Source: Pseudoalteromonas luteoviolacea NCIMB 1942
GTDB taxonomy: Bacteria > Pseudomonadota > Gammaproteobacteria > Enterobacterales > Alteromonadaceae
Assembly: GCF_001625595.1 (NCBI RefSeq)
Contig: NZ_AUXT01000201.1
Coordinates: 1 to 64,000 of the forward strand
Direction of reading: 5' to 3'
DNA length: 64,000 nt
A model generated the notes under the pieces. It did not search any database, was not told the DNA's origin, and saw only the letters and a program-made list of their open reading frames with translations. Both the position numbers and the translations under genes were made by a program. Shown one piece after another: positions 25,585-34,579 of the stretch. Positions within the stretch are counted from its first letter, which is position 1, and every line of letters begins with the position of its first letter.

Positions 25585-28563
25585 ATGATGAAACATAGAT
25601 TGTCCCCATTTAAATTGTCCCCCTTAACGTGTGCTGTTTTAGCTGGTGTATGGTCAACAGGTACTATGGCGGAATCGGTAGGCGCTCAACAAGAGCAAGT
25701 TGAAGTTATTGAGGTTAGAGGGATCAGAGCTTCAACAGAAAAAAGCTTAAACACCAAACGTTTTGCAGATGGTGTTGTTGACTCTATTACCGCAGAAGAT
25801 ATCGGTAAACTACCTGATATCACAATCGCTGACTCTTTACAGCGTGTACCGGGGATCCAAATTCGCCGAAGCGCGGGGGAGGGCTCTACCATTAACGTAC
25901 GCGGAATGCCTCAAGTCACCACATTACTCAATGGTGAACAGTTTTTAAGTGCGGGCTCCATCTCAACGGTTCAACCCGACTTTACAGATATCCCTTCAAG
26001 TTTGGTTGGCGCGATGAATGTGATGAAGTCTCCTACTTCAGACACATTGGCAGGCGGGATTTCTGGTACTGTTGATTTATTGACTCGAAAACCATTTGAT
26101 TTGGAAGAGGGCTATAGTGGTGCGGCGTTGGCAGAAGTTTCATCGGGGTCGTACTCAGAAGAGTCTGATCCTAAATTCATGGTTTCTGCAGGGTACAATG
26201 GTGAACGCTTCGCTATTTTAGCGACCGTTTCTTATGACGAAGTCAATCTTGCCAACTATCGGCTCGGCACCCTCAACGATGGTTGGGCTTATGCGCCATA
26301 CGAAAATGACGAGGGGGCGGAGTGTTGGTTTTGCCCTAAAACGGATATAACAGGTGATGGTGACTTTGACGACGCCGAATTTACCTATGTTAACTACGGG
26401 ATTATGAACCGCTTTACAGAGCGAGAGCGGACAGGGGCCACAGTCAGTTTTCAGGCTCAGTTGAGCGATAATTGGGTGTTTAGCAGCGATGTCTTTTATA
26501 CAGATATGGATGATGCAGATCGACAAATGGGAATTACGGCTGACAATGCATGGGGCGGGCATTGGGATTGGCAAGAACAACATGATCCAATCAATCGCGG
26601 CACGCTATCAAACGGACATAACCTATATACCGCACAAGACATTACTCTGCACTCACCACGTGTGGTATCACACTCCGAGAGCCACACCAATCAACGAGAG
26701 TCGACGAATTTTAACTTTGAATTAGAGTACAAGGGAGATGGGAACTTTTCGGGCAAAGCAAGGTTTATTACCGCAGATGCACAGCGCAGTCATACTGAAA
26801 ATGTGGCACAGGGTTATATGACAAACGGTCTTGCCCATGGTCTTAAAAGAAATGATGGTACAGGCCCTACAGCCGTAAACCCCAATGGTTATGGTCCGGA
26901 CCCTATACCAATGAGGTTGAATTTCACTGGTGAACACCCGACATTATCAGTACCAGGGGAAGTGCAAGGAGAGGTGTTTGGCTCAAATATCGATCGCTAC
27001 GCAATTGTATCCACTTATTCAGAAAACAATTACGATGAGGAGGCAAACCTAGATATTTTGCGATTTGATGGTGAATATGTTTTTGACCTTGGGCATCTAG
27101 AGAAAATGACCTTTGGAGTCAGGGCAAGTCAGCGAGATGTAACTCGAAATCAATATGTATTGTTGGCCCCTTTTTCTAATCCTGTTGGTGAAGGAAGCGT
27201 CAACGTAATGTGGAAAGACCAAGGTCTCGCAGCGTTTGATACCGATGGCAGCGGTGGCACACCTAGTGCGTCGGCTGGAGATATTACCATGGGTGCAGAC
27301 ACCCCATTCAATTTTAGCGGTTTGCCTCAAGGCTGGGTGAAAACAAATAATGATTTTGGCCCCGTTAATTTAGGTGAGTACTACTTTGTTGACCCGCGTC
27401 AGCTAGATGACCCTTTTGCTTTCCAAAATAGCCTGTACCCAAACAATATCAGAGGTGGAGTACCCGGAAGCTCTTATACGGTTGAGGAGAAAACACAGTC
27501 TGTTTACTGGCGAGCTGATTTTTCGAATGATTTTTATCGTGCTAATGCCGGTTTTCAATACATTAAAACAGAGCTAGATATCTTACAAAATAAAGTTGGC
27601 GCTTCTATTTGTAGTAATTGCCCAGCAGAAGTGGCTGAGGACGACGGTGATATTATTTCGAATCGTTCTTTCAACGATTTTTTACCATCTGTGAATGTGG
27701 CGTTTAACCTGCAAGAGGACCTAATCTTACGTGCATCTTGGGGTAAGACTATGACGCGTCTTGACCTAAAGGAGCTGGCGGGAGGGTTAACAATCAGCCG
27801 AGCACGTGCGGGTGACGAGCTGGCCGCATCAGAAGGAATAAGCCCTGATTTGCTGATAGCAACCAATGCCACAATGCAAGGTAACCCAGATCTCGAACCT
27901 TGGCGAGCGGAAAATACCGATGTGACACTCGAGTGGTACTTCTCATCGAGTGCGCTGTTGAGCGCCGCTATTTTTAACATTGACCTAGAGTCTTTTATCG
28001 AGTCAGCGCAGTGGCAAATCCCAGTTGAAGACGCTGATGGTGTGCTACGTAGAAATGTAACAGTAAGAGGTCAAGTGAATGGTAGCGGCGGTACAATGAA
28101 AGGTGCTGAGCTGAGCTACCAACAAGCTTTTGACTTTTTGCCCGGTTTCTGGAGTGGATTTGGTGCTGCTTTTAACTACACCTATTCAGAAAGTGAAAGT
28201 GGCAAAACAGGGTTTGGTGGTGAAGCAATGCCACTTGTTGATAATTCAAAAGAATCAGGTAATGCCGTACTTTGGTATGAACGGGATGGTTTTCAATTCA
28301 GATTGGCGGCAAATTACCGTTCTAAGCGTTTACATGTTATCTCGACACCGGGCGGTATGAACGATATAGGTATTTGGACAGAGCCAACGACCTATATTGA
28401 CCTGTCTGCCAGTTACGATGTGAATGATCATTTCACTGTGTATATGTCTGGCAGTAACTTAACTGAGGAGTATGAATCTCAATATGCGCAATGGAAAGAT
28501 AATCGTATGGCGCAAAATATTTATGAGCGACGTTTAACATTTGGTGTTCGTGGACGTTGGTAA
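25585..28563 (+). CDS. TonB-dependent outer-membrane receptor
   Basis: A 992-residue outer-membrane transporter. The signal peptide is about 1-29. The plug domain begins IEVRGIRASTEKSLNTKRFADGVVDSITAEDIGKLPD, in pieces, with the usual ADSLQRVPGIQI and NVRGMPQ motifs. A long beta-barrel ends ERRLTFGVRGRW with the C-terminal aromatic residue needed for BAM insertion. The plug and barrel type match the carbohydrate receptors of Alteromonadales. The AraC cupin regulator, MFS transporter and ROK kinase around it indicate uptake of a sugar or oligosaccharide. No hydrolase is encoded, so a mono- or disaccharide is likelier than a polymer (inference). Confidence 0.92.
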   Translation: MMKHRLSPFKLSPLTCAVLAGVWSTGTMAESVGAQQEQVEVIEVRGIRASTEKSLNTKRFADGVVDSITAEDIGKLPDITIADSLQRVPGIQIRRSAGEGSTINVRGMPQVTTLLNGEQFLSAGSISTVQPDFTDIPSSLVGAMNVMKSPTSDTLAGGISGTVDLLTRKPFDLEEGYSGAALAEVSSGSYSEESDPKFMVSAGYNGERFAILATVSYDEVNLANYRLGTLNDGWAYAPYENDEGAECWFCPKTDITGDGDFDDAEFTYVNYGIMNRFTERERTGATVSFQAQLSDNWVFSSDVFYTDMDDADRQMGITADNAWGGHWDWQEQHDPINRGTLSNGHNLYTAQDITLHSPRVVSHSESHTNQRESTNFNFELEYKGDGNFSGKARFITADAQRSHTENVAQGYMTNGLAHGLKRNDGTGPTAVNPNGYGPDPIPMRLNFTGEHPTLSVPGEVQGEVFGSNIDRYAIVSTYSENNYDEEANLDILRFDGEYVFDLGHLEKMTFGVRASQRDVTRNQYVLLAPFSNPVGEGSVNVMWKDQGLAAFDTDGSGGTPSASAGDITMGADTPFNFSGLPQGWVKTNNDFGPVNLGEYYFVDPRQLDDPFAFQNSLYPNNIRGGVPGSSYTVEEKTQSVYWRADFSNDFYRANAGFQYIKTELDILQNKVGASICSNCPAEVAEDDGDIISNRSFNDFLPSVNVAFNLQEDLILRASWGKTMTRLDLKELAGGLTISRARAGDELAASEGISPDLLIATNATMQGNPDLEPWRAENTDVTLEWYFSSSALLSAAIFNIDLESFIESAQWQIPVEDADGVLRRNVTVRGQVNGSGGTMKGAELSYQQAFDFLPGFWSGFGAAFNYTYSESESGKTGFGGEAMPLVDNSKESGNAVLWYERDGFQFRLAANYRSKRLHVISTPGGMNDIGIWTEPTTYIDLSASYDVNDHFTVYMSGSNLTEEYESQYAQWKDNRMAQNIYERRLTFGVRGRW

Positions 28564-28583
28564 GCTAATTGTATTTCCTAATC

Positions 28584-28613
28584 AAGAAAGGCCCTGTGTG
28601 GCCTTTCTTTTTC
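28584..28613 (+). terminator. Strong intrinsic terminator after the receptor gene
   Basis: AAGAAAGGCC-ctgtgt-GGCCTTTCTT, a perfect 10-bp stem followed by TTTTC, 21 bases past the stop. It separates receptor transcription from the transporter-kinase genes. Confidence 0.85.
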
Positions 28614-29035
28614 TAGGCGCATTTGACCTATTATTGCTACTCCTAAAATATTATTTCGTGAATTAATAATTCGAAGAAGTTTTCTTAAACACGTGAGGTG
28701 CCACTAAGGTTGTCTTTTTATAATCACCTTCGCCAACACCCATGAACACTATTGGCAAATATTTATCTGCAAAATTCGTCTAACATTAAAATACTATAAA
28801 ATTACACTTTGCGTTTTGTTTTGGAATAATTTGACGTTAGAATGATTCTCTTTTGCGTGGATATATGAACTAAATTCACGTCCATAAACGTGGTATTTGA
28901 AGCACACCTCATAGCAGTGAATTCAGACGCTATGCTTAAAAAAAGCGCATACGTTAAGCTGTAGTTATTTGATCTCTCTTAAATAGTCTTAGTTTATTGC
29001 ATGTTTTCTAAGTACACATTTTAGTACTAAATTAT
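28614..29035. other. AT-rich gap before the structured leader
   Basis: No gene seen. A possible promoter for the downstream leader is TTGCAT (28997-29002), a 17-base spacer and TTTAGT (29020-29025), a moderate sigma-70 match that would start RNA near 29035. Confidence 0.35.
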
Positions 29036-29216
29036 TGGCCCTTAACGAGCTTACTCGTGAGCTTGAATTGTATTGATAAAGGGTTGAAAAGTGCCGCAAA
29101 GTCTTGCTATTTAGCGGCAAACTAGCCTTATTCGACGAGTTAAGGTGATGGCGGATTCCCCTTGGATCATTTGTCTGCCAACAAACAGATCCTATTTTTG
29201 CCATCACCTTTTTATT
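29036..29216 (+). promoter_or_regulatory. Putative structured leader / attenuator of the sugar transporter gene
   Basis: This gene-free stretch folds extensively. CCTTAA (29040-29045) and CTCGT (29054-29058) can pair with TTAAGG (29140-29145) and ACGAG (29135-29139), closing a domain that contains a TGCCGC/GCGGCA hairpin (29092-29097 with 29114-29119). The 3' strand of that closing helix overlaps the 5' strand of a terminator stem (29142-29152 with 29200-29210). The two folds exclude each other, the layout of a riboswitch or attenuator. It could equally be a free-standing small RNA of about 180 bases. It matches no riboswitch class I can recall. All pairings were found by eye. Confidence 0.45.
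29142..29216 (+). terminator. Terminator hairpin directly before the MFS gene
   Basis: AAGGTGATGGC (29142-29152) pairs perfectly with GCCATCACCTT (29200-29210), followed by TTTATT. The intervening bases form an inner hairpin (GGATC/GATCC with TTTGT/ACAAA). It sits only 18 bases before the MFS start codon, so it would block expression of the transporter gene unless disrupted or read through. Confidence 0.65.
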
Positions 29217-29233
29217 AAAATAAGGTACTATAA

Positions 29234-30484
29234 ATGAAAAAGAATTTGCCTGCTGTGGGCATGGTACTCGCAACTTTCTTTGTGATTTCCTTTTTTACAA
29301 ACATTCTTGGTCCAATCTTTCCTGAATTGATCCGAAGTTTTGATATTGGATTAGCGCTAGCTGGGTTTTTCCCATTTGCATTTTTTGCAGCTTATGGTGT
29401 GATGTCCATACCGGCAGGGCTTCTTGTACAGCGTACAAATGAAAAAATTGTCATTTTGTTAGCATTTACTCTTTCCGCTTTCGGCGCACTGTTATTTGCC
29501 ATTTTCCCATCTTTCGAACTTGCAATGGCCGCATTATTTTTAATCGGTAGCGCAATGGCATTGTTACAGGTTTCTATCAACCCGTTGCTGCGACGTTGTG
29601 GTGGCAGCCAGCACTTTGCACTGCTATCTGTGGTGGCCCAATTAATGTTTGGCGCGGGTGCCACTTTGTCACCTGTTGTGTATCTTCGTCTTTCTAACCT
29701 AGCTGAAGACGAAAGTACCCTGCTCAGTACAATAGTACCAGAGACTATGAGTTGGCTGAGTATGTATTGGCTTTTCGCATTGATGAGTTTTGTGATGTTG
29801 ATTTGGGTTGCTGCAACTCAATTTGAGAAAACGCACTCAAGCTCAGAACAACAGAGGTTTAGTTGGCGTGAATGCGTTGCATTGTTTAGAAATACCACCG
29901 TGGTTAAGTTCTTTTTCGCGATTGCAGCATATGTCGCTTTGGAGCAAGGCATCGCAAACTCGATAGGTATTTTTTTACATCAAACACATGCGCTTGATGC
30001 AAAGCTAGTAGGGGCAACAGTTGTGAGTGAGTTTTGGATGATGCTCACTGTGGGGTGTTTTTTCGGTTTGGCACTTATGAAGCTGTGCGACGTGAGAAAG
30101 TTATTGTCTTGGTTTTGCATTGGTGCTGCTGTGAGCTTATCGTTAGCCGTAACAGGCACTGCCGAAGTCGCAGTTATCGCGTTTCCAATTACTGGCTTTT
30201 TTCTCTCAATTTTATGGTCTGGGTTGTTTTCTTTAGCACTGAACTCTTTTGACAAAGAGCATGGAGCTATCGCTGGCATTCTATGTACTGGAATCATTGG
30301 AGGGGCATTTGCATCCCCAATCATAGGCTTGTTTGCGGAGGTTTTCGGCTCGTTGCAAATTGCTCTATTCACTCTTTTGATACCGACAGGGTACATTTTC
30401 TATGTCGCCATCGCGGCTCAACCAATCGTAAACAATCACACGATACGTTTGTTTAGTAAAAAACCGTCGGAGCAGGAAGCATAA
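29234..30484 (+). CDS. MFS sugar transporter, FucP-like
   Basis: A 416-residue inner-membrane protein with about 12 hydrophobic helices. The first reads MVLATFFVISFFTNILGPIF. The loop PAGLLVQRTNEKIVIL matches the conserved loop 2-3 motif of MFS proteins. The helices 4-5 segment (MALLQVSINPLLRRCGG) resembles FucP/NagP-type sugar symporters. It most likely brings the sugar delivered by the TonB receptor into the cytoplasm as a proton symporter. The ROK kinase gene starts 4 bases after its stop, so both are one transcription unit behind the structured leader. Confidence 0.88.
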   Translation: MKKNLPAVGMVLATFFVISFFTNILGPIFPELIRSFDIGLALAGFFPFAFFAAYGVMSIPAGLLVQRTNEKIVILLAFTLSAFGALLFAIFPSFELAMAALFLIGSAMALLQVSINPLLRRCGGSQHFALLSVVAQLMFGAGATLSPVVYLRLSNLAEDESTLLSTIVPETMSWLSMYWLFALMSFVMLIWVAATQFEKTHSSSEQQRFSWRECVALFRNTTVVKFFFAIAAYVALEQGIANSIGIFLHQTHALDAKLVGATVVSEFWMMLTVGCFFGLALMKLCDVRKLLSWFCIGAAVSLSLAVTGTAEVAVIAFPITGFFLSILWSGLFSLALNSFDKEHGAIAGILCTGIIGGAFASPIIGLFAEVFGSLQIALFTLLIPTGYIFYVAIAAQPIVNNHTIRLFSKKPSEQEA

Positions 30485-30487
30485 TTG

Positions 30488-31363
30488 ATGACAGGTAAAA
30501 TTGTATGTATTGATCTAGGTGGTACTAAAGCGCTGTGCGGATTGGCGTTTCAAGGTGCAGTAGAAAATGTTAAGCGTTATCCTGTACCTTCTTACGCCGC
30601 TAAAAACGAGATGACTTCCTACATAATTGATTTGATTGATAAAATAATAACGGACGACTGTACGGGTATTGCGATTGGTATTCCCGGAGTGGTTGATAGT
30701 GATTCTGGTTATGTCTTTGAAGTGACGAATATTCCAAATTGGCGAAATATCAACTTAGCGGGTATTTTAAGAACGCGATTTCAGGTGCCTGTGATGGTGC
30801 ACAATGATGTTAATTGCTTTGCGTATGGTGAATATAAGTATGGAGCGCACTTTGACAAAGGTCTGCCATGCCAAACGCTTTTAGGTGTTTGCCTCGGTAC
30901 TGGACTTGGCGCGGGAGTTATTATTTCAGGCAAGCTGCACGAAGGGCGTCACGGGCTTGCGGGAGAGTTTGGGAGTGCACCTTATTTGAAAAAAACTCTT
31001 GAGGATTATTGTAGCGGTCAGTTTTTTCGCAATTTAGATACGGATGGCGCGAATGAATATGAGTTGGCACTTTCTGGTAACCAAGGCGCGCTCAATCTTT
31101 TCGAACAATTAGGTAATCACTTAGGTGTGGCAATTGCCCATATGCAACTTGCCTATGACCCGGATGTGATTGTGTTAGGGGGGTCGGTTTCTAATGCCTA
31201 TCATCTCTTCGAAGCGGCAATGCACGCTCGTTTTGCTCAATTTGAACAGTGTGAACAACTTAAAATATGTATTAGCTCACTTCCTGATGCAGCTTTGGTT
31301 GGTGCATGTGAGCTGTTTTATCAGAGATATATCACTGAATTGAAAAGCTATCAATCTGCTTGA
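30488..31363 (+). CDS. ROK-family sugar kinase
   Basis: A 291-residue cytoplasmic kinase. The N-terminal phosphate loop is DLGGTKA (9-15), followed by GIPGVVDSDSG, catalytic D107 in VHNDVNCFAYGE and GTGLGAGVI. The ROK signature stretch HEGRHGLAGEFGS is present, but the usual zinc-binding CxCGxxGC segment right after it is replaced by LKKTLEDYCSGQFF with a single Cys. The product phosphorylates the imported sugar (glucose-, fructose-, mannose- or hexosamine-like; not resolvable). The ATG at 30488 is preferred over TTG 30485. It ends before a perfect terminator. Confidence 0.88.
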   Translation: MTGKIVCIDLGGTKALCGLAFQGAVENVKRYPVPSYAAKNEMTSYIIDLIDKIITDDCTGIAIGIPGVVDSDSGYVFEVTNIPNWRNINLAGILRTRFQVPVMVHNDVNCFAYGEYKYGAHFDKGLPCQTLLGVCLGTGLGAGVIISGKLHEGRHGLAGEFGSAPYLKKTLEDYCSGQFFRNLDTDGANEYELALSGNQGALNLFEQLGNHLGVAIAHMQLAYDPDVIVLGGSVSNAYHLFEAAMHARFAQFEQCEQLKICISSLPDAALVGACELFYQRYITELKSYQSA

Positions 31364-31373
31364 TGACAAGAAA

Positions 31374-31400
31374 TTGGGTATGGCTTGACGCCATACCCAA
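31374..31400. terminator. Bidirectional terminator between kinase and fasciclin genes
   Basis: TTGGGTATGGC-ttgac-GCCATACCCAA, a perfect 11-bp stem between convergent stops. Confidence 0.75.
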
Positions 31401-31419
31401 AGTCGATGGGAAATAAACT

Positions 31420-33594
31420 TTAATCAACCGTAGTTATCACGGTATCAATCAAGTGTACAACGCCGTTTGCGGTATAAATGTCTTTTTGTGTGACATTGCT
31501 CCCTTCAATTTGCAATCCAGACGTCGGTAGAGATACTTGCCACCACACATTGTTGACACCATTGCCTGTATTTTGGCCCGCCTCAGTATCACCACTGAAC
31601 ATATATAATGGTCTTCCTAAGTAGGCTGCTTGCATTGAACCGTCTTGTCTTGATACTAGTGACAATCCAGGAATGTTAGAGATTTGCTCTGCCGTTGCGA
31701 TGACTGGTGGCCAATTCGTCGCGCACGCATCATTACACTGGCTTTGAGAGAAAGTAAGGTCATTGTCAAACACATACAGGGTAAAGCCAGCTTTGGCGAG
31801 GGCGTTCCCGACAATGAGCATTTGCGAGGCAGCACTATACGCTACGGCATCTGAGTTAGTATTGATAGTACTGGCAAAATCAACAACTTTAATATCTAGC
31901 ATGTTGGTAGCAAGCGTTTCTACTTGTTTCCCGTTGAGTTTTAAAGCGGTCGTAGCTGGTGCTTCAAGGCCCAAAACATGTTGAGTAAGTACTTGAGCCA
32001 ATGCAGGAACATCGGCTAATAACGCGTTAAGTGTCGCTGTCGGTATCTTTTCAAAGGCGCGATTAGTCGGCGCGAATACTGTGAACTTTTTGCTAGTGTC
32101 AGATAATGTTGTAACTAAGTTTGCAGTGGTTAAAGCGGTCACTAAAGTGCTTAATGAATCTGTCTCTACTGCCACATCGACAATTGTTTTTGTAGTGTCT
32201 GTTTTCTCTACCGGTGGCATGATCACTTTATCCAATACGTGTATCACACCATTATCAGCGTTTACGTTAGCAGTTCTAATCACGGCGTCGTCAATAAACA
32301 GCTTGCTATCAACTATACTCAGCGCGGCATTGTCTGAATTGGCCATCATTACCATGTTATTGTTTGATGTTGCGACAGCTGCGGCGGCATCAGACATTAT
32401 GTTTTGGCCCGAGACGACATGATACAAGAGGATATCTGACAGCATCTGTGTATCTGCTGCAAGTGCATCAAGGGTGGCTTGACCCAAAGCTGCAAATGCT
32501 GCATCGGTTGGTGCAAACACTGTGAATTTAGTCGTCGGACCTGAAAGCACTTGATCTAGTCCTGTCGCACTGAGCAGGCTAACTAAAGTACTGAATGACC
32601 CTGCATTTTGAGCAACTTGCGGGATCAACCCTAAAGATTCAGGAACGATAACATCGGCTACAACGACAGCATCTATTACGTGAATGATACCGTTAGACGC
32701 GGCTATGTCCGTTTGAGTCACAGTGACGCCTGCAAATTTCAACATATCTTTTGTCGCATCTATTGTGACAGGCAACTGATTATTAAGTAGGGTTGTGGCG
32801 CTTTTGCCATTTAATGACATCGCGGTGACTGCGTCCACGTTGCCCGAAACAATGTGCTGTTTCAAAATGTCGCCAAGTACGTCAGAGTTGGCGAGCAAAG
32901 TGTTAATGGTATCAGTACCCAGTGCGGCAAATGCTGCATCGGTTGGTGCAAACACGGTAAGTGGGCCAGCACCAGTTAAGGCGCTACTGAGGCCTGCAGT
33001 TTCAGCTGCCTTGAGTAATGTGGTGAATGACCCCGCAGCGGTTGCGACTTCGGCAATATTTTGCGTTGAAGTTGTTTGGGCTGGTGGCATCAACACTGCA
33101 TCAATGACATGAATGACACCGTTGTCGGTTGTAATGTCCGTTTGTGTGACGGTTGCAGTGTTGATCAGTAAGCTATCGCCAGACAGTGACAAGGCAATTT
33201 TAGCGCCATTGACAGTTTCGGCTGTTTGCCCTGCAAGTGACAGCGCCGTTTCTGCGTTTACTTCTGAATTAAGAACATGGTATGTCAAAATTTCGCTAAG
33301 CGTGTCGGTGTCAGCCAGTAAAGCATTGATGGTCTCTGTGCCTAGTAAGTCAAATGCTGCGTCAGTTGGTGCAAACACGGTAAAGTTATTGTTGGTATTG
33401 TCGAGTGTTGCGTCCAATCCAGTTGCGTCCAATGCTGCGACCAGCGTAGTAAATGACCCGGCAGCTTTGGCTGCATCATACACAGAGTTTTCTGGTTTTT
33501 CTGGGGCTGGTGTGATGACAGGGTCATTATCGTCAGAGCAGGCTGCGAGTGTCGTCATTGCAGCGACGAGTGCGAGTTTAGCAATAGTATTCAC
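31420..33594 (-). CDS. Lipoprotein with four fasciclin (FAS1) domains and an inserted secreted-repeat domain
   Basis: A 724-residue lipoprotein; the lipobox is LAAC with C19 and +2 Ser, suggesting the outer membrane. Three complete FAS1 domains (about 37-170, 178-312, 320-455) each have FTVFAPTDAAF near the start and NGVIHVIDAV at the end. A fourth begins near 465 (KKFTVFAPTNRAF) but is interrupted by a COG4315-type module (LYVFDNDLTFSQSQCNDACATNWPP ... RPLYMFSGD, in pieces). Its last strands, NVTQKDIYTANGVVHLIDTVI, come after the insert. FAS1 domains mediate adhesion. The GTG at 33594 is favoured: GGAG is 6 bases upstream of it but directly abuts the ATG at 33600. Confidence 0.85.
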   Translation of the reverse strand: MNTIAKLALVAAMTTLAACSDDNDPVITPAPEKPENSVYDAAKAAGSFTTLVAALDATGLDATLDNTNNNFTVFAPTDAAFDLLGTETINALLADTDTLSEILTYHVLNSEVNAETALSLAGQTAETVNGAKIALSLSGDSLLINTATVTQTDITTDNGVIHVIDAVLMPPAQTTSTQNIAEVATAAGSFTTLLKAAETAGLSSALTGAGPLTVFAPTDAAFAALGTDTINTLLANSDVLGDILKQHIVSGNVDAVTAMSLNGKSATTLLNNQLPVTIDATKDMLKFAGVTVTQTDIAASNGIIHVIDAVVVADVIVPESLGLIPQVAQNAGSFSTLVSLLSATGLDQVLSGPTTKFTVFAPTDAAFAALGQATLDALAADTQMLSDILLYHVVSGQNIMSDAAAAVATSNNNMVMMANSDNAALSIVDSKLFIDDAVIRTANVNADNGVIHVLDKVIMPPVEKTDTTKTIVDVAVETDSLSTLVTALTTANLVTTLSDTSKKFTVFAPTNRAFEKIPTATLNALLADVPALAQVLTQHVLGLEAPATTALKLNGKQVETLATNMLDIKVVDFASTINTNSDAVAYSAASQMLIVGNALAKAGFTLYVFDNDLTFSQSQCNDACATNWPPVIATAEQISNIPGLSLVSRQDGSMQAAYLGRPLYMFSGDTEAGQNTGNGVNNVWWQVSLPTSGLQIEGSNVTQKDIYTANGVVHLIDTVITTVD

Positions 33595-33889
33595 GATCAT
33601 CTCCGTTGGAGTGGTTGATTTTTCGGCAATACGGCGAGGTTTTAAAATAAAATCATGATTTTTAAAAGTGGGTTGCTTTTTTATTGCAAGAGTTAACATT
33701 TATAGTTTTATCTAAAGCTGTCTCTTGTATTTTAAATTATTGAATTTAAATATAAATTCCCTTTTTAAAGAAAGGTATAATTAAATTATATTTTTTAATT
33801 TATCTGCAAACTGAAATACCCATGAGAAGATATAGATTGAAGCTCTGGCAAATATCTATCCGCTATGGGTATTGTATTTGGTTAATGAC

Positions 33890-34117
33890 TTAGTGATTGC
33901 GTATTTCTCTCACTCTGTAGTCATAGAGCTTTGTTCTGTAGCGGTAAGATGAATCTGTAGACCGATACTCTACGATATGTTCACCGATACTTCGGTAAGT
34001 ATTTACGTATTGCTAAGAGCAGCTCTCAATGACGCCTGATGGCACCTTTGTCCAAGCACTTGCGCTGCCTGCAAAGGCAATGAAAACCGCACACAGTATC
34101 AATTTTAATTTGTACAT
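33890..34117 (-). pseudogene. Small secreted protein frame interrupted by an amber codon
   Basis: From ATG 34117 the frame encodes a good signal peptide (MYKLKLILCAVFIAFAGSASA) and WTKVPSGVIESCS, then TAG at codon 35 (34015-34013). It stays open for 40 more codons rich in Tyr, Arg and Ser (QYVNTYRSIGEHIVEYRSTD, SSYRYRTKLYDYRVREIRNH) up to TAA at 33890. A sense codon at position 35 would give a 75-residue secreted protein. A long inverted repeat (AATACCCAT...ATGGGTATT, about 33815-33877) follows and may be its terminator. It is either a nonsense-mutated gene or, less likely, a 34-residue peptide gene. No family was recognised. Confidence 0.5.
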
Positions 34118-34385
34118 AACGTTTTCTTTTTTGAATGTATTTTGTGTTGCATTTACAGCTTAAAAAGCACTTTGCATCTGTTCAAAAGTTATGCAGTTTA
34201 TCGGATGGCTTTACATGTGAATTGAGTTGAATGGTATAAGGTTAGAACCGTGTAAAGGTCCTTTAGGTGGCGTAATTGCGGGTGCTTGTTGTGCAGGTTA
34301 GCGATTAAAAATGCGATATCGCTTCTCCTTTAATCGTGCTCTTGAAAAGCGAATTGTGCAGAAGCATTCGCACTCAGTTTGTGAC

Positions 34386-34467
34386 GTGTCTAAAATGGTG
34401 TCCAAAGACGTGTCCAGCCCAGTGTTTCTGTGACACGCTTGGACAGTTGAAGTGTCCGTTCGGACAC
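34386..34467. promoter_or_regulatory. Cluster of GTGTCC sites, probable activator-binding region
   Basis: GTGTCC occurs at 34398-34403, 34410-34415 and 34452-34457. The last forms a perfect palindrome GTGTCC-gttc-GGACAC (34452-34467). An inverted TGGACA lies at 34440-34445 and a GTGTCT near 34386. The cluster ends about 60 bases upstream of the sigma-54 promoter, where NtrC-type enhancers normally sit. The likely ligand is the NtrC-type protein encoded in the same operon at 39191 (inference). Confidence 0.6.
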
Positions 34468-34528
34468 CATAAAAAAATAATAAAATAAAAAATACAATTA
34501 TATCAGTGGTTTAAAGTTAATTAAATGT

Positions 34529-34545
34529 TGGCACTGTCTTCGCTT
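34529..34545 (+). promoter_or_regulatory. Sigma-54 (-24/-12) promoter
   Basis: TTGGCAC...TCGCT with GG at 34530-34531 and GC at 34542-34543, exactly ten bases between, as required for RpoN. The -24 half is perfect (TGGCAC); the -12 half has one mismatch to TTGCT. It lies about 35 bases before the start of the adaptor gene. Confidence 0.7.
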
Positions 34546-34579
34546 TTATCTATGCATAGAAAGTTAAAAGGTGAACACT

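Noticed and set aside
29036..29216. Cyclic-di-GMP (GEMM) riboswitch
   Set aside because: CGCAAAG and GGCAAAC strings are present, but in the wrong order and without the GEMM core layout.
29980..30396. 138-codon minus-strand frame inside the MFS gene
   Set aside because: Antisense shadow of a hydrophobic transporter gene.
31763..33658. Several long plus-strand frames opposite the fasciclin gene
   Set aside because: They are antisense shadows of repeated FAS1 coding sequence, rich in Val/Ser/Ala without start signals.
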